A DNA stretch of 64,000 nt. Origin: Marisa cornuarietis. Taxonomy: Eukaryota; Mollusca; Gastropoda; Architaenioglossa; Ampullariidae. Below are positions 32,221-38,200 of this stretch, piece by piece. How positions within the stretch are numbered: the first letter of the stretch is position 1; every line of letters begins with the position of its first letter. The DNA lies in the NCBI GenBank assembly GCA_004794655.1, contig SMMW01000555.1, positions 4,931,001 through 4,995,000 on the forward strand, written 5' to 3'. The notes beneath the pieces are model-generated. The model made no database searches. It saw only the letters and a program-made list of their open reading frames with translations, and was not told the DNA's origin. The position numbers and the translations under genes were made by a program.

Positions 32221-35093
32221 CGCGCGCGAGCATCCGTGAATTCCTTCTAGGTGTTAGGTATCACTCTATAGAAGAACACAATATCGGATATTAAAAGCTA
32301 AGAAACGCATAACTCCCAAATCTTTCCTAGATCACAAGAATTATTTTGTTTCTTGTTTCAAAAGTTCGCTCACGGTCTGATTTACACACTTAAATCGTAC
32401 AGCGGTGCACGGAGGCAGCGTAACCTAATCTTGAAACTGTTTGTGCTGTATTCCAGTATATGAAGTTTTTCTTGAGTTCTCTAGCATGTAAACATATTTT
32501 TTTTCATCCTCTGCCATTTGGAAGTACTTGTTTAAACCTCTAGTATATCGAAGTGTTCTTCTTATCCTGCCTAACATCTAACATATTAACATATTAACGT
32601 TTCTAGCCATTTGGATGTAGCTGTCTCATCTTCTAGCATCTGAACAGATTGTCTTGTCCTTTACATCTGATTTTCTTTGTCCTATTCTCTAGTATCTGAA
32701 CGTCTATGACCTGTCTCACGTCTATGTCACATTCTCTAGCACTTTGAACATGTTGGCGTCGTTCCCAACAGGACTGAAAAGTGTTTATCCACTAGGAACT
32801 TAACGTCTCATTCTCAACATGATCGAAACTGTTCATCGTATAGGACCGATGGTCGTACTTCCAACAGTACTGAAACGTGTTTGTTTTATCCTTTAGGACC
32901 TGACGCTCTTTGTCCTATCTTCAATCATCTGAATGTGTTTATTCTATCCTCTAACATATGAACATCTTTATTTCATCCTCTTCTATTTGAACGTATTTGC
33001 CCTATTTGCTAGAATATGAACTTCTCTGTCGTATCCTCTGACATATAAACGTGTCAACCATATCTCTGGCATAGCGATGTGTTTTATCACAGCACTGTTC
33101 CACATTTCATCCGTAACTTTATGCGGCCGATACTATTGTTTACCCACGTATTTAACGAGAAACAATATGAAAAAACGGTATAGTTGAGAGTAATTCGCTG
33201 GGATATATTTCCTCTTAATTAAGGAAATACAAACAGAAACAGACCAAACCTTGTTTGCAAATCGCTCATTATCTGGTGATCAAACAGTGCCTCCAGTCAA
33301 TTACCTTTATGTCAGTGCAGTAGCAAAGGTATCTTGTAACAAAAGTTCGAAGTGTTCACTTCATGACATATGTATATGAAACGATGTTATTAACACCGAA
33401 CCGCCTCTCTCATCTCCGCCAACCAACCCACCCAATATCTCTGTCACTCGGCCACTCCTCTCATACGCCCATTACCCCTCCCTTTCCCATGCTTTTCCAC
33501 CCCCGCCAACATCAATCATCGACATAATTGTGATTTAACTTATGGGAAAATGTCCAGATCAAACCAAATACGACGATTCATCTATATGAAAAACACCCAC
33601 ACTCAGCCGAAGCGAGCGTGGTTTCTGCGAGATAAGGCACACACAAACAAAATTTCCAATAAGGCAATCATAGCACCCAGTACTTTTTAAGCTCGTGTAC
33701 ACTGATCTCAATAAATGTAACAATATTCAGTATTATCGATCCCTCGGCAACGAAATGAGAAGCAAATGAAATGAACTATTACGATAATTAACTCAAGAGT
33801 TAGATGGATAGATGGAAGGATCGATAGATGGATCAGAAGATAGTTTGAGGGACATTAATACACGAGTAACAAAGTTTCAAAGATAGCAGGATTATCGAGT
33901 ATGAAAACTCAATGCAGACTATCTGCCAGGAGTAGGAGATTACTGTCAGAAAATAATATTTTCCTGTATCGTGGCCATTACTGATAAATCTTCAAAGGTT
34001 GCAAATATTCTGAGGATCTCGCAGACGTGAAAGGGGAGGGACACTACAGCATGCACTCGCAGCGCTCGGCAAACCATCATTTTCTTTGATATCTTTGGAC
34101 AGTGCCGTTCGTCTTAGAAATCATAGACTGCCGTGGCAATCCGTACACGGATCGGTTACACGCAGGAATTAAAAAAAAAACATTTCTGTCCTTAAAAAAG
34201 CAACGAAAATGACAAGTTGTGCTAAAATGGTAGATATTGAAGTTATGCATTAATTCCACTAAACATTTCGGATTACAACAAAACAGTTGTTTACTTATAA
34301 TCGCATCTAAACTGCAGCTCTTGGACGGTATAAGAAGGCTGCCATGTTTTGCTGTTGAATGACGTCACAGAAACCATACCCGTGTTCCCTTTCAGTCTGT
34401 TAAGTGCAGGCGTCGAAATGCTGGCATCGTAGATTAGAAGATAGTATCATAGAGTTTTGGACACGAGTGCACCCAGGAAGAGATGAGTAATGAGAAGACT
34501 GGGTGACAGAGAATGGCTTTCTTGTCAGATAGAACCGCCTACGTCACGATATCTGATGGCGGCCTCCAAGAATAGACTCGCAGCTGTGTTCTAGACACGA
34601 TTGTAATAAATGGTTCGTTTGAACCCCCAAAACACTGAGTGGAATCAAATTCAGAGCCTCACTCAGTGTCTATAATTTAAACCAAATCTGCAATTTCGCT
34701 TAACGTTTCCTTTAAACTGCCATGAAAATTAATTCCAAAAAATTATATCCATCCGTTGTTTCCAAAACCTAACGTGCATGCACACACAAAAATTGCAACA
34801 CGTCTGTTATATCAGAAACATTGCACACACACACACTCACACACACAGTCAACTTGACAAGAAATTGAAATAAACTACAATCAGAAAAAAGAACGAAAAA
34901 GTTCTCGAAGGAGTTGTAATAGGAGGGGGTACTGTAGTTACCATTGACTTACCCATCCTGTCGTCTCCTTCTTCAGAACGGAGCGGCGAAGAGAGACGAG
35001 GTGGTCCTCGAGGATAGATACGAGGCTGGTGCGCGAGCGCCGATGGTCAAAGGTTGTGTCGACTGTCAGCAAGCCCTGGCCGTTGGTCAGCAT
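579..35093 (-). CDS. TRPM: TRPM-family cation channel, N-terminal half, 17 exons, 3' end outside window
   Basis: TRPM channels are tetrameric plasma-membrane or vesicle cation channels; the large cytosolic N-terminus built from melastatin homology regions (MHR) assembles and gates the pore. The exons read here total 2406 nt (802 codons), with consistent phases and no stop. The order of landmarks is that of the TRPM1/3/6/7 branch: [11 protein letters not shown] and FIPS (residues ~52-68), CCCGR (75-79), [24 protein letters not shown] (~158-168), GAWIITN..NTG (~194-205), [39 protein letters not shown], the MHR3/4 helices including [17 protein letters not shown], and [22 protein letters not shown], then [12 protein letters not shown]1-S6, the TRP box, the coiled coil and any kinase lie left of position 1. 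The family is certain; which TRPM paralogue it is, and whether it carries a kinase, cannot be told from here. Exon 1 is the least certain part. Confidence 0.93.
1581..1809 (-). CDS. TRPM: TRPM exon 16 (residues 664-740)
   Basis: A 229-nt exon with acceptor ATGATTACAG|T and donor CTTAAG|GTATTT, phase 2 in and 0 out. It reads [60 protein letters not shown], then [31 protein letters not shown]...HR.FIAHTC.Q.LL.D.WMGR..MRKN is among the most conserved TRPM blocks and places the gene in the TRPM1/3/6/7 branch. Confidence 0.97.
2207..2304 (-). CDS. TRPM: TRPM exon 15 (residues 632-664)
   Basis: A 98-nt exon with acceptor TAATTTCAG|GCA and donor TACTCAAA|GTAAGT, phase 0 in and 2 out. It reads [20 protein letters not shown], then [13 protein letters not shown]. 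It matches [13 protein letters not shown]...DL....EEL..YS, the MHR4 continuation. Confidence 0.96.
2472..2612 (+). repeat. Dispersed repeat, copy A
   Basis: It begins GATAAGATTAG and continues with AACTTCATTT, TCATTGG, and a CT/CA-rich tail. It aligns, with scattered differences and small indels, to the copy at 5615 in the same orientation. This is the kind of pair left by two insertions of one transposable-element family. It lies in intron 14. Confidence 0.55.
2829..3014 (-). CDS. TRPM: TRPM exon 14 (residues 570-631)
   Basis: A 186-nt exon with acceptor TTATGTCCAG|AAG and donor GCAAAG|GTATGT, phase 0 at both ends. It opens with a variable linker ([20 protein letters not shown]), then [20 protein letters not shown], then [18 protein letters not shown]. 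The [28 protein letters not shown] block is diagnostic of TRPM MHR4. The linker before it is much shorter than in vertebrate TRPM6/7. Confidence 0.95.
3150..3375 (+). repeat. tRNA-derived SINE
   Basis: An A-box-like TAGCTGAGTGG (3156-3166) and a B-box-like GGTTTGATACC (3201-3211) lie about 34 bp apart, the spacing of an RNA polymerase III tRNA promoter. They are followed by ~160 bp of non-tRNA body. The tRNA fold is degraded (the B box has a C to T change), so this is a SINE head and not a working tRNA gene. It lies antisense in intron 13, and its 3' limit is approximate. Confidence 0.6.
3634..3765 (-). CDS. TRPM: TRPM exon 13 (residues 526-569)
   Basis: A 132-nt exon with acceptor TTTATGCAG|CAT and donor CAGAGT|GTGAGT, phase 0 at both ends. 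It reads [20 protein letters not shown], then [20 protein letters not shown] and FRQS. It matches the DIGLVIE.LMGG.YR..YTR..FR block. The usual PPGY.. lead-in is divergent. Confidence 0.94.
4401..4451 (-). CDS. TRPM: TRPM exon 12, 51-nt short exon (residues 509-525)
   Basis: A 51-nt exon with acceptor TGCTTTCAG|AAA and donor CTAAAG|GTAAGC, phase 0 at both ends. It encodes [17 protein letters not shown], matching the short GP.NTL..LV.DV segment after ELYNT in TRPM proteins. It can be skipped without changing the frame. Confidence 0.93.
4914..5048 (-). CDS. TRPM: TRPM exon 11 (residues 464-508)
   Basis: A 135-nt exon with acceptor TTTACACAG|GAG and donor AACACT|GTGAGT, phase 0 at both ends. 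It reads [20 protein letters not shown], then [20 protein letters not shown] and ELYNT. It matches [33 protein letters not shown] of TRPM MHR3. Confidence 0.97.
5170..5790 (+). repeat. Dispersed repeat, copy B with longer 5' part
   Basis: The segment from 5615 matches copy A at 2472. The ~440 bp before it (including AACCAGTGAAAA and AGGAAGGCCACCC blocks) has the look of a non-LTR-retrotransposon-derived repeat common in invertebrate genomes. That resemblance is an impression, not a database match. It lies in intron 10, and the 5' limit is uncertain. Confidence 0.4.
5801..5901 (-). CDS. TRPM: TRPM exon 10 (residues 430-463)
   Basis: A 101-nt exon with acceptor GATTTCAG|GA and donor TGGCCT|GTGAGT, phase 1 in and 0 out. 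It reads [20 protein letters not shown], then [13 protein letters not shown]. It matches the GTN.SA.DQL.LALAWNRVDIARS.IF signature of TRPM MHR3. Confidence 0.97.
6209..6278 (-). CDS. TRPM: TRPM exon 9 (residues 407-430)
   Basis: A 70-nt exon with acceptor GCCATGCAG|ATA and donor CTAAAAG|GTGTGT, phase 0 in and 1 out. It reads [20 protein letters not shown], then LLK. This corresponds to the [13 protein letters not shown] segment at the start of the ankyrin-like helices of MHR3. Confidence 0.95.
6859..6982 (-). CDS. TRPM: TRPM exon 8 (residues 365-406)
   Basis: A 124-nt exon with acceptor AATGTCAG|C and donor GAGCTG|GTAAGC, phase 2 in and 0 out. It reads [20 protein letters not shown], then [21 protein letters not shown]. 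It matches the helical segment (LRDQLL.TI...F.Y...QA..LF..LM.C.KKKEL) that follows MHR2 in TRPM1/3/6/7. Confidence 0.96.
7479..7662 (-). CDS. TRPM: TRPM exon 7: MHR2 core (residues 304-365)
   Basis: A 184-nt exon with acceptor TCTTACAG|CC and donor GAGGACGG|GTGAGT, phase 1 in and 2 out. It reads [19 protein letters not shown], then [20 protein letters not shown] and [22 protein letters not shown]. The GVPV...EGG and [15 protein letters not shown] blocks form the second half of the SLOG-like fold. An AAG|GG dinucleotide context 14 bp downstream looks like a second acceptor but would break the frame. Confidence 0.97.
8048..8219 (-). CDS. TRPM: TRPM exon 6 (residues 247-304)
   Basis: A 172-nt exon with acceptor GCTGTCAG|GTGGTT and donor CTGCATGA|GTATGT, phase 0 in and 1 out. 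It reads [10 protein letters not shown]..., then [20 protein letters not shown] and [22 protein letters not shown]. The VLNS.HSHFIL.DNGT.GKYG motif is strongly conserved in TRPM channels; here His-Ser-Tyr replaces the usual His-Ser-His. Confidence 0.96.
8786..8910 (-). CDS. TRPM: TRPM exon 5 (residues 205-246)
   Basis: A 125-nt exon with acceptor GTTTGCAG|GAGTC and donor CGTGAT|GTAAGT, phase 1 in and 0 out. It reads [19 protein letters not shown], then [22 protein letters not shown]. The HVGDA helix and the GIAPWG-like strand are invariant TRPM MHR1 features. Confidence 0.97.
9620..10440 (+). pseudogene. Possible decayed coding block of unknown identity
   Basis: Two plus-strand stretches inside intron 4 read like protein with frame breaks. 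One ends [19 protein letters not shown]... before a stop at 9833. The other (10046-10372) begins [19 protein letters not shown] and changes frame near 10260. A segment reading [18 protein letters not shown] faintly resembles the start of mariner-type transposases. None of this is long enough to name. It may be a degenerate transposon or simply chance. Confidence 0.25.
11871..11899. repeat. (CT)n microsatellite
   Basis: Perfect CT dinucleotide run in intron 4. Confidence 0.95.
12130..12720. promoter_or_regulatory. CpG-rich intronic stretch
   Basis: GC- and CpG-dense compared with the AT-rich flanks. It includes many GCG and CGCG words, CACGTG at ~12489, and a GCGCCATCTGCTC word at ~12597. It could be an internal promoter or simply a GC-rich repeat. 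No start site or first exon can be shown from the sequence. Confidence 0.25.
14024..14240 (-). CDS. TRPM: TRPM exon 4: MHR1 core with VHGG and NTG loops (residues 133-205)
   Basis: A 217-nt exon with acceptor GTTGCAG|TAC and donor ACACAG|GTGAGG, phase 0 in and 1 out. It reads YIRLSS...[21 protein letters not shown], then ITVHGG at ~163-168 and [14 protein letters not shown] at ~192-205. In TRPM proteins these glycine-rich loops belong to the Rossmann-like (SLOG-type) nucleotide-binding core of MHR1/2. The usual GG before VNTG is NGTNTG here, a substitution in that loop. Confidence 0.96.
15435..15440. repeat. Target-site duplication CGCATG, left
   Basis: Identical to 16449-16454 on the far side of the foldback element. 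Confidence 0.7.
15441..16448. mobile_element. Foldback-type DNA element with long, internally repetitive inverted arms
   Basis: Two inverted arms begin TATGGGGCGCCAAGAGGGG (left) and end in its complement (right), so the ends pair exactly. Each arm has an outer unique part, a middle of tandem variants of a ~20-bp unit (AGCTATACATTGCATTCTAT type), and an inner unique part containing CGGTAAAAACCG and CAGAAGTTG. The arms run ~310 bp (left, to ~15751) and ~260 bp (right, from ~16190). A 6-bp duplication CGCATG flanks the element (15435-15440 and 16449-16454). The ~440-bp centre has no transposase, so it is non-autonomous. I cannot assign the superfamily. Confidence 0.85.
16449..16454. repeat. Target-site duplication CGCATG, right
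   Basis: Identical to 15435-15440. It leaves only 36 bp of ordinary intron before the exon 3 splice donor. Confidence 0.7.
16493..16667 (-). CDS. TRPM: TRPM exon 3: CCCGR motif and start of MHR1 (residues 74-132)
   Basis: A 175-nt exon with acceptor GTTGTTGCAG|A and donor GCACAG|GTAAAC, phase 2 in and 0 out. It encodes [10 protein letters not shown], then a lineage-specific insert with five consecutive aspartates (about residues 90-94), then [18 protein letters not shown]. Cys-rich CxCGR followed by SPTDAYG-like and GTIEFQGG blocks is diagnostic of TRPM MHR1. The Asp run is encoded by a short GAC repeat. The foldback element at 15441-16448 ends just downstream of its donor. Confidence 0.95.
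16668..19226 (-). other. Intron 2 of TRPM (2.56 kb)
   Basis: Contains a poly-T run at 16757-16776 that reads as poly-A on the transcribed strand, GC-rich patches around 17400-17740, and a tRNA-like fragment at ~19020-19080. No further exon is required. Confidence 0.75.
19020..19080 (-). repeat. tRNA-like SINE fragment
   Basis: On the minus strand a B-box word GGTTCGATTC (complement of 19026-19035) is preceded at tRNA-like distance by GTGAGCGAAGC, a weak A box. The pattern fits the head of a tRNA-derived SINE. The body is not recognisable. Confidence 0.35.
19155..19240. repeat. Direct repeat A spanning the exon 2 donor
   Basis: Aligns to 19752-19823 over ~75 bp with one 14-bp gap: TCACTACA, GGACCCT, GAAGCTAGCAC and GTTACCTTG are shared. 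It contains the real exon 2 donor. Confidence 0.75.
19227..19306 (-). CDS. TRPM: TRPM exon 2: WIE...KREC...FIPS signature (residues 48-74)
   Basis: An 80-nt exon with acceptor TTTCAG|AGC and donor ACAAG|GTAACG, phase 0 in and 2 out. It reads [18 protein letters not shown] followed by IPSTRDPTR. The W-I-E, K-R-E-C and F-I-P-S landmarks are the classic start of the conserved TRPM N-terminus. The split Arg codon (AG|A) joins exactly to the CCCGR motif that opens exon 3. A degenerate ~35-bp minisatellite occupies the intron directly upstream of its acceptor. Confidence 0.92.
19307..19560. repeat. Degenerate ~35-bp minisatellite abutting the exon 2 acceptor
   Basis: Units of the type ACATC-GCTGTAGAA-ACACCACAATCTGAA recur about five times with mismatches, and one stretch at ~19350-19430 is less clear. 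On the transcribed strand each well-kept unit carries TTTCAG followed by GTTGTG or ATTGTG, the same word that forms the exon 2 acceptor. Confidence 0.75.
19752..19823. repeat. Direct repeat B, copy of the exon 2 donor region
   Basis: A diverged copy of 19155-19240 about 590 bp away, which retains CAAG|GTAACG on the minus strand. The conserved exon body is not present, so it is a donor without an exon. Confidence 0.7.
19951..20100. repeat. CT/CA microsatellite with duplicated flank
   Basis: A (CT)n(AC)n tract (19973-20038) is flanked by two near-copies of CCTCTTTTAGATAATACATC (from ~19960 and ~20058), a local tandem duplication of ~98 bp including part of the microsatellite. Confidence 0.8.
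20927..20999. repeat. (GT)n(GA)n microsatellite
   Basis: About 26 GT units followed by GA-rich sequence with one interruption. Confidence 0.95.
23170..23480. repeat. ~100-bp degenerate tandem repeat, three copies
   Basis: GTGCAA-AC-C at 23238, 23340 and (as GGGCAACACC) 23434 start similar blocks. They share a TAGTCTTCGAGGG / TAGTCTTCAAGGG / CGTCTTTGAGGG core and a following CAT(C/T)-rich tract (TCATCGTCGTCG, TCATCATTATCATC). A partial unit precedes them at ~23174. Confidence 0.65.
23920..24200. repeat. Alternating purine-pyrimidine tract
   Basis: Dense in GTGTGT, GCGTGC, GTACGT and CGCATGCG words with interruptions: degenerate simple-sequence DNA with Z-DNA-forming character. Long open frames on both strands here are by-products of the composition. 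Confidence 0.6.
25135..25154. repeat. (GT)n microsatellite, short
   Basis: About ten GT units in intron 1. Confidence 0.9.
29225..29305 (+). repeat. Dispersed (TAA)n-TTTTATAGCGC repeat, copy 1
   Basis: A TAA/TAATAA run is followed by GATTTTTATAGCGC and, ~40 bp on, CTTAGCGCTTAA. A diverged relative lies at 59684-59756, which suggests a shared mobile-element terminus. Confidence 0.4.
29410..29459. repeat. (GT)n microsatellite
   Basis: About 25 uninterrupted GT units. Confidence 0.95.
32133..32228. repeat. Composite (GT)(GA)(GT)(GC) microsatellite
   Basis: GT (32133-32154), GA (~32158-32174), GT (~32175-32211) and GC (~32211-32228) runs are joined head to tail. The (GT)(GC) part is strictly alternating and a strong Z-DNA candidate. 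Confidence 0.95.
32428..33085. repeat. Long degenerate ~35-bp minisatellite
   Basis: Some 18 diverged units of the type ATCCTCTAGCAT-TGAACGT-TTTGTCCT run head to tail. TCTAGCAT/TCTAACAT/TCTGACAT and TGAACGT/TGAACAT/TGAATGT variants keep a period near 35 bp throughout. It lies in intron 1. Confidence 0.8.
34360..34367. promoter_or_regulatory. Consensus CRE (TGACGTCA)
   Basis: A perfect palindromic cAMP-response element in intron 1, ~0.6 kb downstream of the candidate first coding exon. Function is not shown. Confidence 0.35.
34953..35093 (-). CDS. TRPM: TRPM exon 1 (candidate first coding exon, residues 1-47)
   Basis: The reading frame opens at ATG 35093 in a good initiation context (A at -3, CGCACCATG). 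It is the first in-frame ATG after an upstream in-frame TGA. It runs 47 codons to a strong donor (TGG|GTAAGT) in phase 0, which matches the phase-0 acceptor of exon 2. The peptide begins [15 protein letters not shown] and ends VLKKETTGW. It is rich in Ser, Arg and Leu, and I do not recognise it; TRPM N-termini before the WIE motif are poorly conserved. Codon use is GC-rich and the exon sits in a CpG-rich stretch, as expected at a 5' end. It is 15.6 kb from exon 2, so another exon could intervene or another promoter could be used. Confidence 0.62.
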
Positions 35094-35260
35094 GGTGCGA
35101 GCATGAGAGAGCGCGACGACCCCGCCGCGAACGATGTGCCCTCCCGAGATTCGCGCCGATCAACATCCCCCCGTACTCTACGTGCCAGTCAGTGACGCAA
35201 CTAAAGAATACGGCGAACTTTGCAGCCTGACCTCGAGAAGACTTCAAGAATCAATAAGCG
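35094..35260 (-). promoter_or_regulatory. Presumed 5' UTR / promoter-proximal CpG-rich region
   Basis: CpG-dense DNA immediately upstream of the candidate start codon. On the minus strand it contains upstream ATGs out of frame with the channel, including one at 35166 whose frame stays open past the main start to 35047. No TATA box is evident. Confidence 0.35.
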
Positions 35261-38200
35261 GAGATGTTTGGAAACATGCAGTTTTGAATCCTACCAATCC
35301 ACCCCCTCTCTTTCTTTCTGAAACATTGGAAGTAGTGAAGTTCTGTTGTTGGCCACTCTAGAAAAGTTCCCGACGTATAGTGTACTGCCTGCTTTCACGT
35401 ATCTGTGAGTGTGGCCTCCCTACTGAAACAGTCGAATTATTCAGCTGCCAACATTTGTATTTCTTCCTCTAACTCCAAAAATGAAAAACAAACATTTGTA
35501 TTCCCCAACCGTTTAGAGGGCTGCGAAAGCGTCGTTTGTTTTCGTATGCCAAACCGAGTCTCAAGAGAAAGAAACGAAATGTCAGTTGTTACACATTTCC
35601 ACAACAGAATCTAGCTGCCAAATGTGTGATGATCTGTGTATCATCGTTCTCATTCATGAATATTTCCTCTTATTGTTTTTCTTTCTGTTTTATTCTGGCA
35701 ACGTTCAAATCACCGCTGGTATCACGTATTAGCTCAGAGAAGAACACGATATGAATCATTGAAATAACATCCTCCCCACATTACACACTGATGGTGTTCA
35801 CTTCAGGTTTTGTTTCCTAAGCGTATGCACCAATTTCGTAAGTCGAAGGCCGACCTTCATGCCATGTATGTGTCAGATTTAAAACGGATCTTTTTTGAAA
35901 TAAGAAATGCAAAGATTTGATTGCAATCGTCTGAAAACGTTCAGTCTTGATATCTGCCCCAAAATTCCCTTGACTCAAAATCAAAACGTTCATATCATTT
36001 CCTCTATATGAGTCGTCATAGTCCCCCAAATCAGCATATGTAAGCCCACAATATATCTCCTCCAGTGTAAAACAAGATCACACAATCTCCTGTTCTAGTA
36101 GACTGCTACACTTCAATGTGGAACTTCTCGTCTATAAAGAAAGACATCTGCCGCCTAACGCCTTGTTTCTGAAATTTCAGGCAGCGCACGTCGCTGCCGA
36201 AGGCAAATTTGTAAAGGTCTGGAGAAGCTCTATGAAGTCAGCAAGTATCGAATGTTTTATTTCCACAAAGCTTTCTTTGCTGAAATCCAGCAACGGTCTC
36301 CAACTGCAGCACCTCCACACTCGTTTGTCAACCCAGCTCCACCTGGGACCACAGAAACACACGGTGAAAACAGAATAACATCCTTTTCTTAACTATCATT
36401 GGACAGCAGCAATCGTACGAAGACCTACTTAATTTATGCGTCATACTCCCGCCGTCGCAAAATGCAGCTAAATATATCTGTAAGAAAAAAGGGTAGGTGG
36501 CAATGGCAAAGACAGCTCCATGGTTACCCAGCCCGACTTATTACAGAAACTGTGCAGCGCAATGGCCTCTGAGATTCGATCGGAAGGAACAGACAGAACA
36601 GTCCTGGCAATCCAGAACAATTCGAAAAGTGTGTTCTTTTAATCAGTACAATTCATTCCATTTGATAGCTGGTCTGTCGGCATTCGAGGGTTTGCTAGAA
36701 TTTTGTTTGTTTTGTTTTTTTTTAAGGCAAGGGGGAATAAGAGATTGAAGCGGTGGAACTCAAAATGTCGTTAGAGAGAAACGGCGTTTTCTGTCGGTCA
36801 ACATAACTGACAGTTAAAATAGAAAGCAAACAAAAATATTTTCATTGAGGAAATACCATTGCATTTCAAAACGGCGCTTTTCATTGAATCCGACGACAAA
36901 CGAAGCAGTACAATATTTCTCAAACTCTCGGGTAGCAGATAGATGTTTTCTTCCTGTCTTGCTAGGTGTTTACTTTTATTGTACTCTGATAGTTTTAACA
37001 CATACCTGATATTTGGCATATATATATATATATTACCAGAACGGTTTATAATTATGACGAGCGGTTTTGTTTAATGTGCTATTTACAGTAAGCCCTTTGA
37101 GTGTGAAAGAATAGAAAATAAAATATTACTGTTCTCACTGCTGTCAAATTTTTTTTTATCTTTCCTAAGATCCATCCGATAATACAAATTAAAAGCCACG
37201 TTTCTTATAAAATGATAAGCTATATTTTATGGCACGAATTCACAAATCCTTTGCCTCGAACCAGTCTGATGAAAATGATGAGAGTCCATGTGATGTAACC
37301 GGCAGGCAAGTTTCACAAGGATGGAAGAACGCAGACGATAGCCTGCTTCGGCGTTTAAGTGCGCATGCGCGCTTACGAAATGCTGAGTCGCAAGCCTTTC
37401 CGAGTGCCGTCAGTTGCAGGCCCTGACAACGTTGACAATAACGGTTAAAACTTAAAAGACGACCAGCGGCTAGACATTGCAGGCGATGACGTCAGCCACT
37501 GTGGACTCCTTCGAACGCAATAAAACATCGTTGAGTGCAACAAGACACCAGCTAGCTTCATTCAGATCCCATTCAGCAACCCCAAGTGGCTTATAATTTT
37601 TTTTTTCTTTTTTCGAAACGATATCTGCTAACGAAAAGAAATATCGAGCTAGGATAGCGCTGGCTGCCTGCCAGAACTGATTTGGTTCGCTTTGACTTTT
37701 TTTTTAATTGAAACTCTAATTCGCTTGCATCATCTTCCTTTGAAAATTAGATCACAGAGAATACAAATTTGTAGTTTATCTGCGCTACCTTGTAATTCTT
37801 TCTTTCAATAGTTTCCCTACGCTGTACTTTTCGATTAACTACTGTGCTTACTTCTTTCAAAAGGAGAAGGTGAAAAAGAAAGAAAAGAAACGGTGTCCTA
37901 GCCTCCATTTCTTTTTCTTTGATTAGTCCGTAAAGGGTACTTTTTTTTTGTCAGACAAACGAAAAATACAAAGAAAAAAGTACTTGCGTGGTTGAACATT
38001 CTATCTCATCAGCTATATTTAGTAAAGATAGCAAGACACCTGATACACAATATTGTTGCACCGAAACTCGAGACATCTACAGCAATTTATGATGTCAGTC
38101 GATGACAGCGGCCATTAGATCGACAAGTGATGGCGTTCGACTAAGGGTCTGCGCTGCCCTCTAATCATAATGATCTACCTCCCTTTCCTCCTCCACACTT

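Larger units (their letters stand above)
19307..34952 (-). other. Intron 1 of TRPM (15.6 kb)
   Basis: The largest intron in the window. It is filled with tandem repeats: a ~35-bp minisatellite at 19307-19560, CT/CA runs near 19973-20038, GT/GA at 20927-20999, a ~100-bp repeat at 23170-23480, purine-pyrimidine-alternating DNA at 23920-24200, GT at 29410-29459, a GT/GA/GT/GC composite at 32133-32228, and a long degenerate minisatellite at 32428-33085. I see no extra TRPM exon, but a short 5' exon could be missed. Confidence 0.7.
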
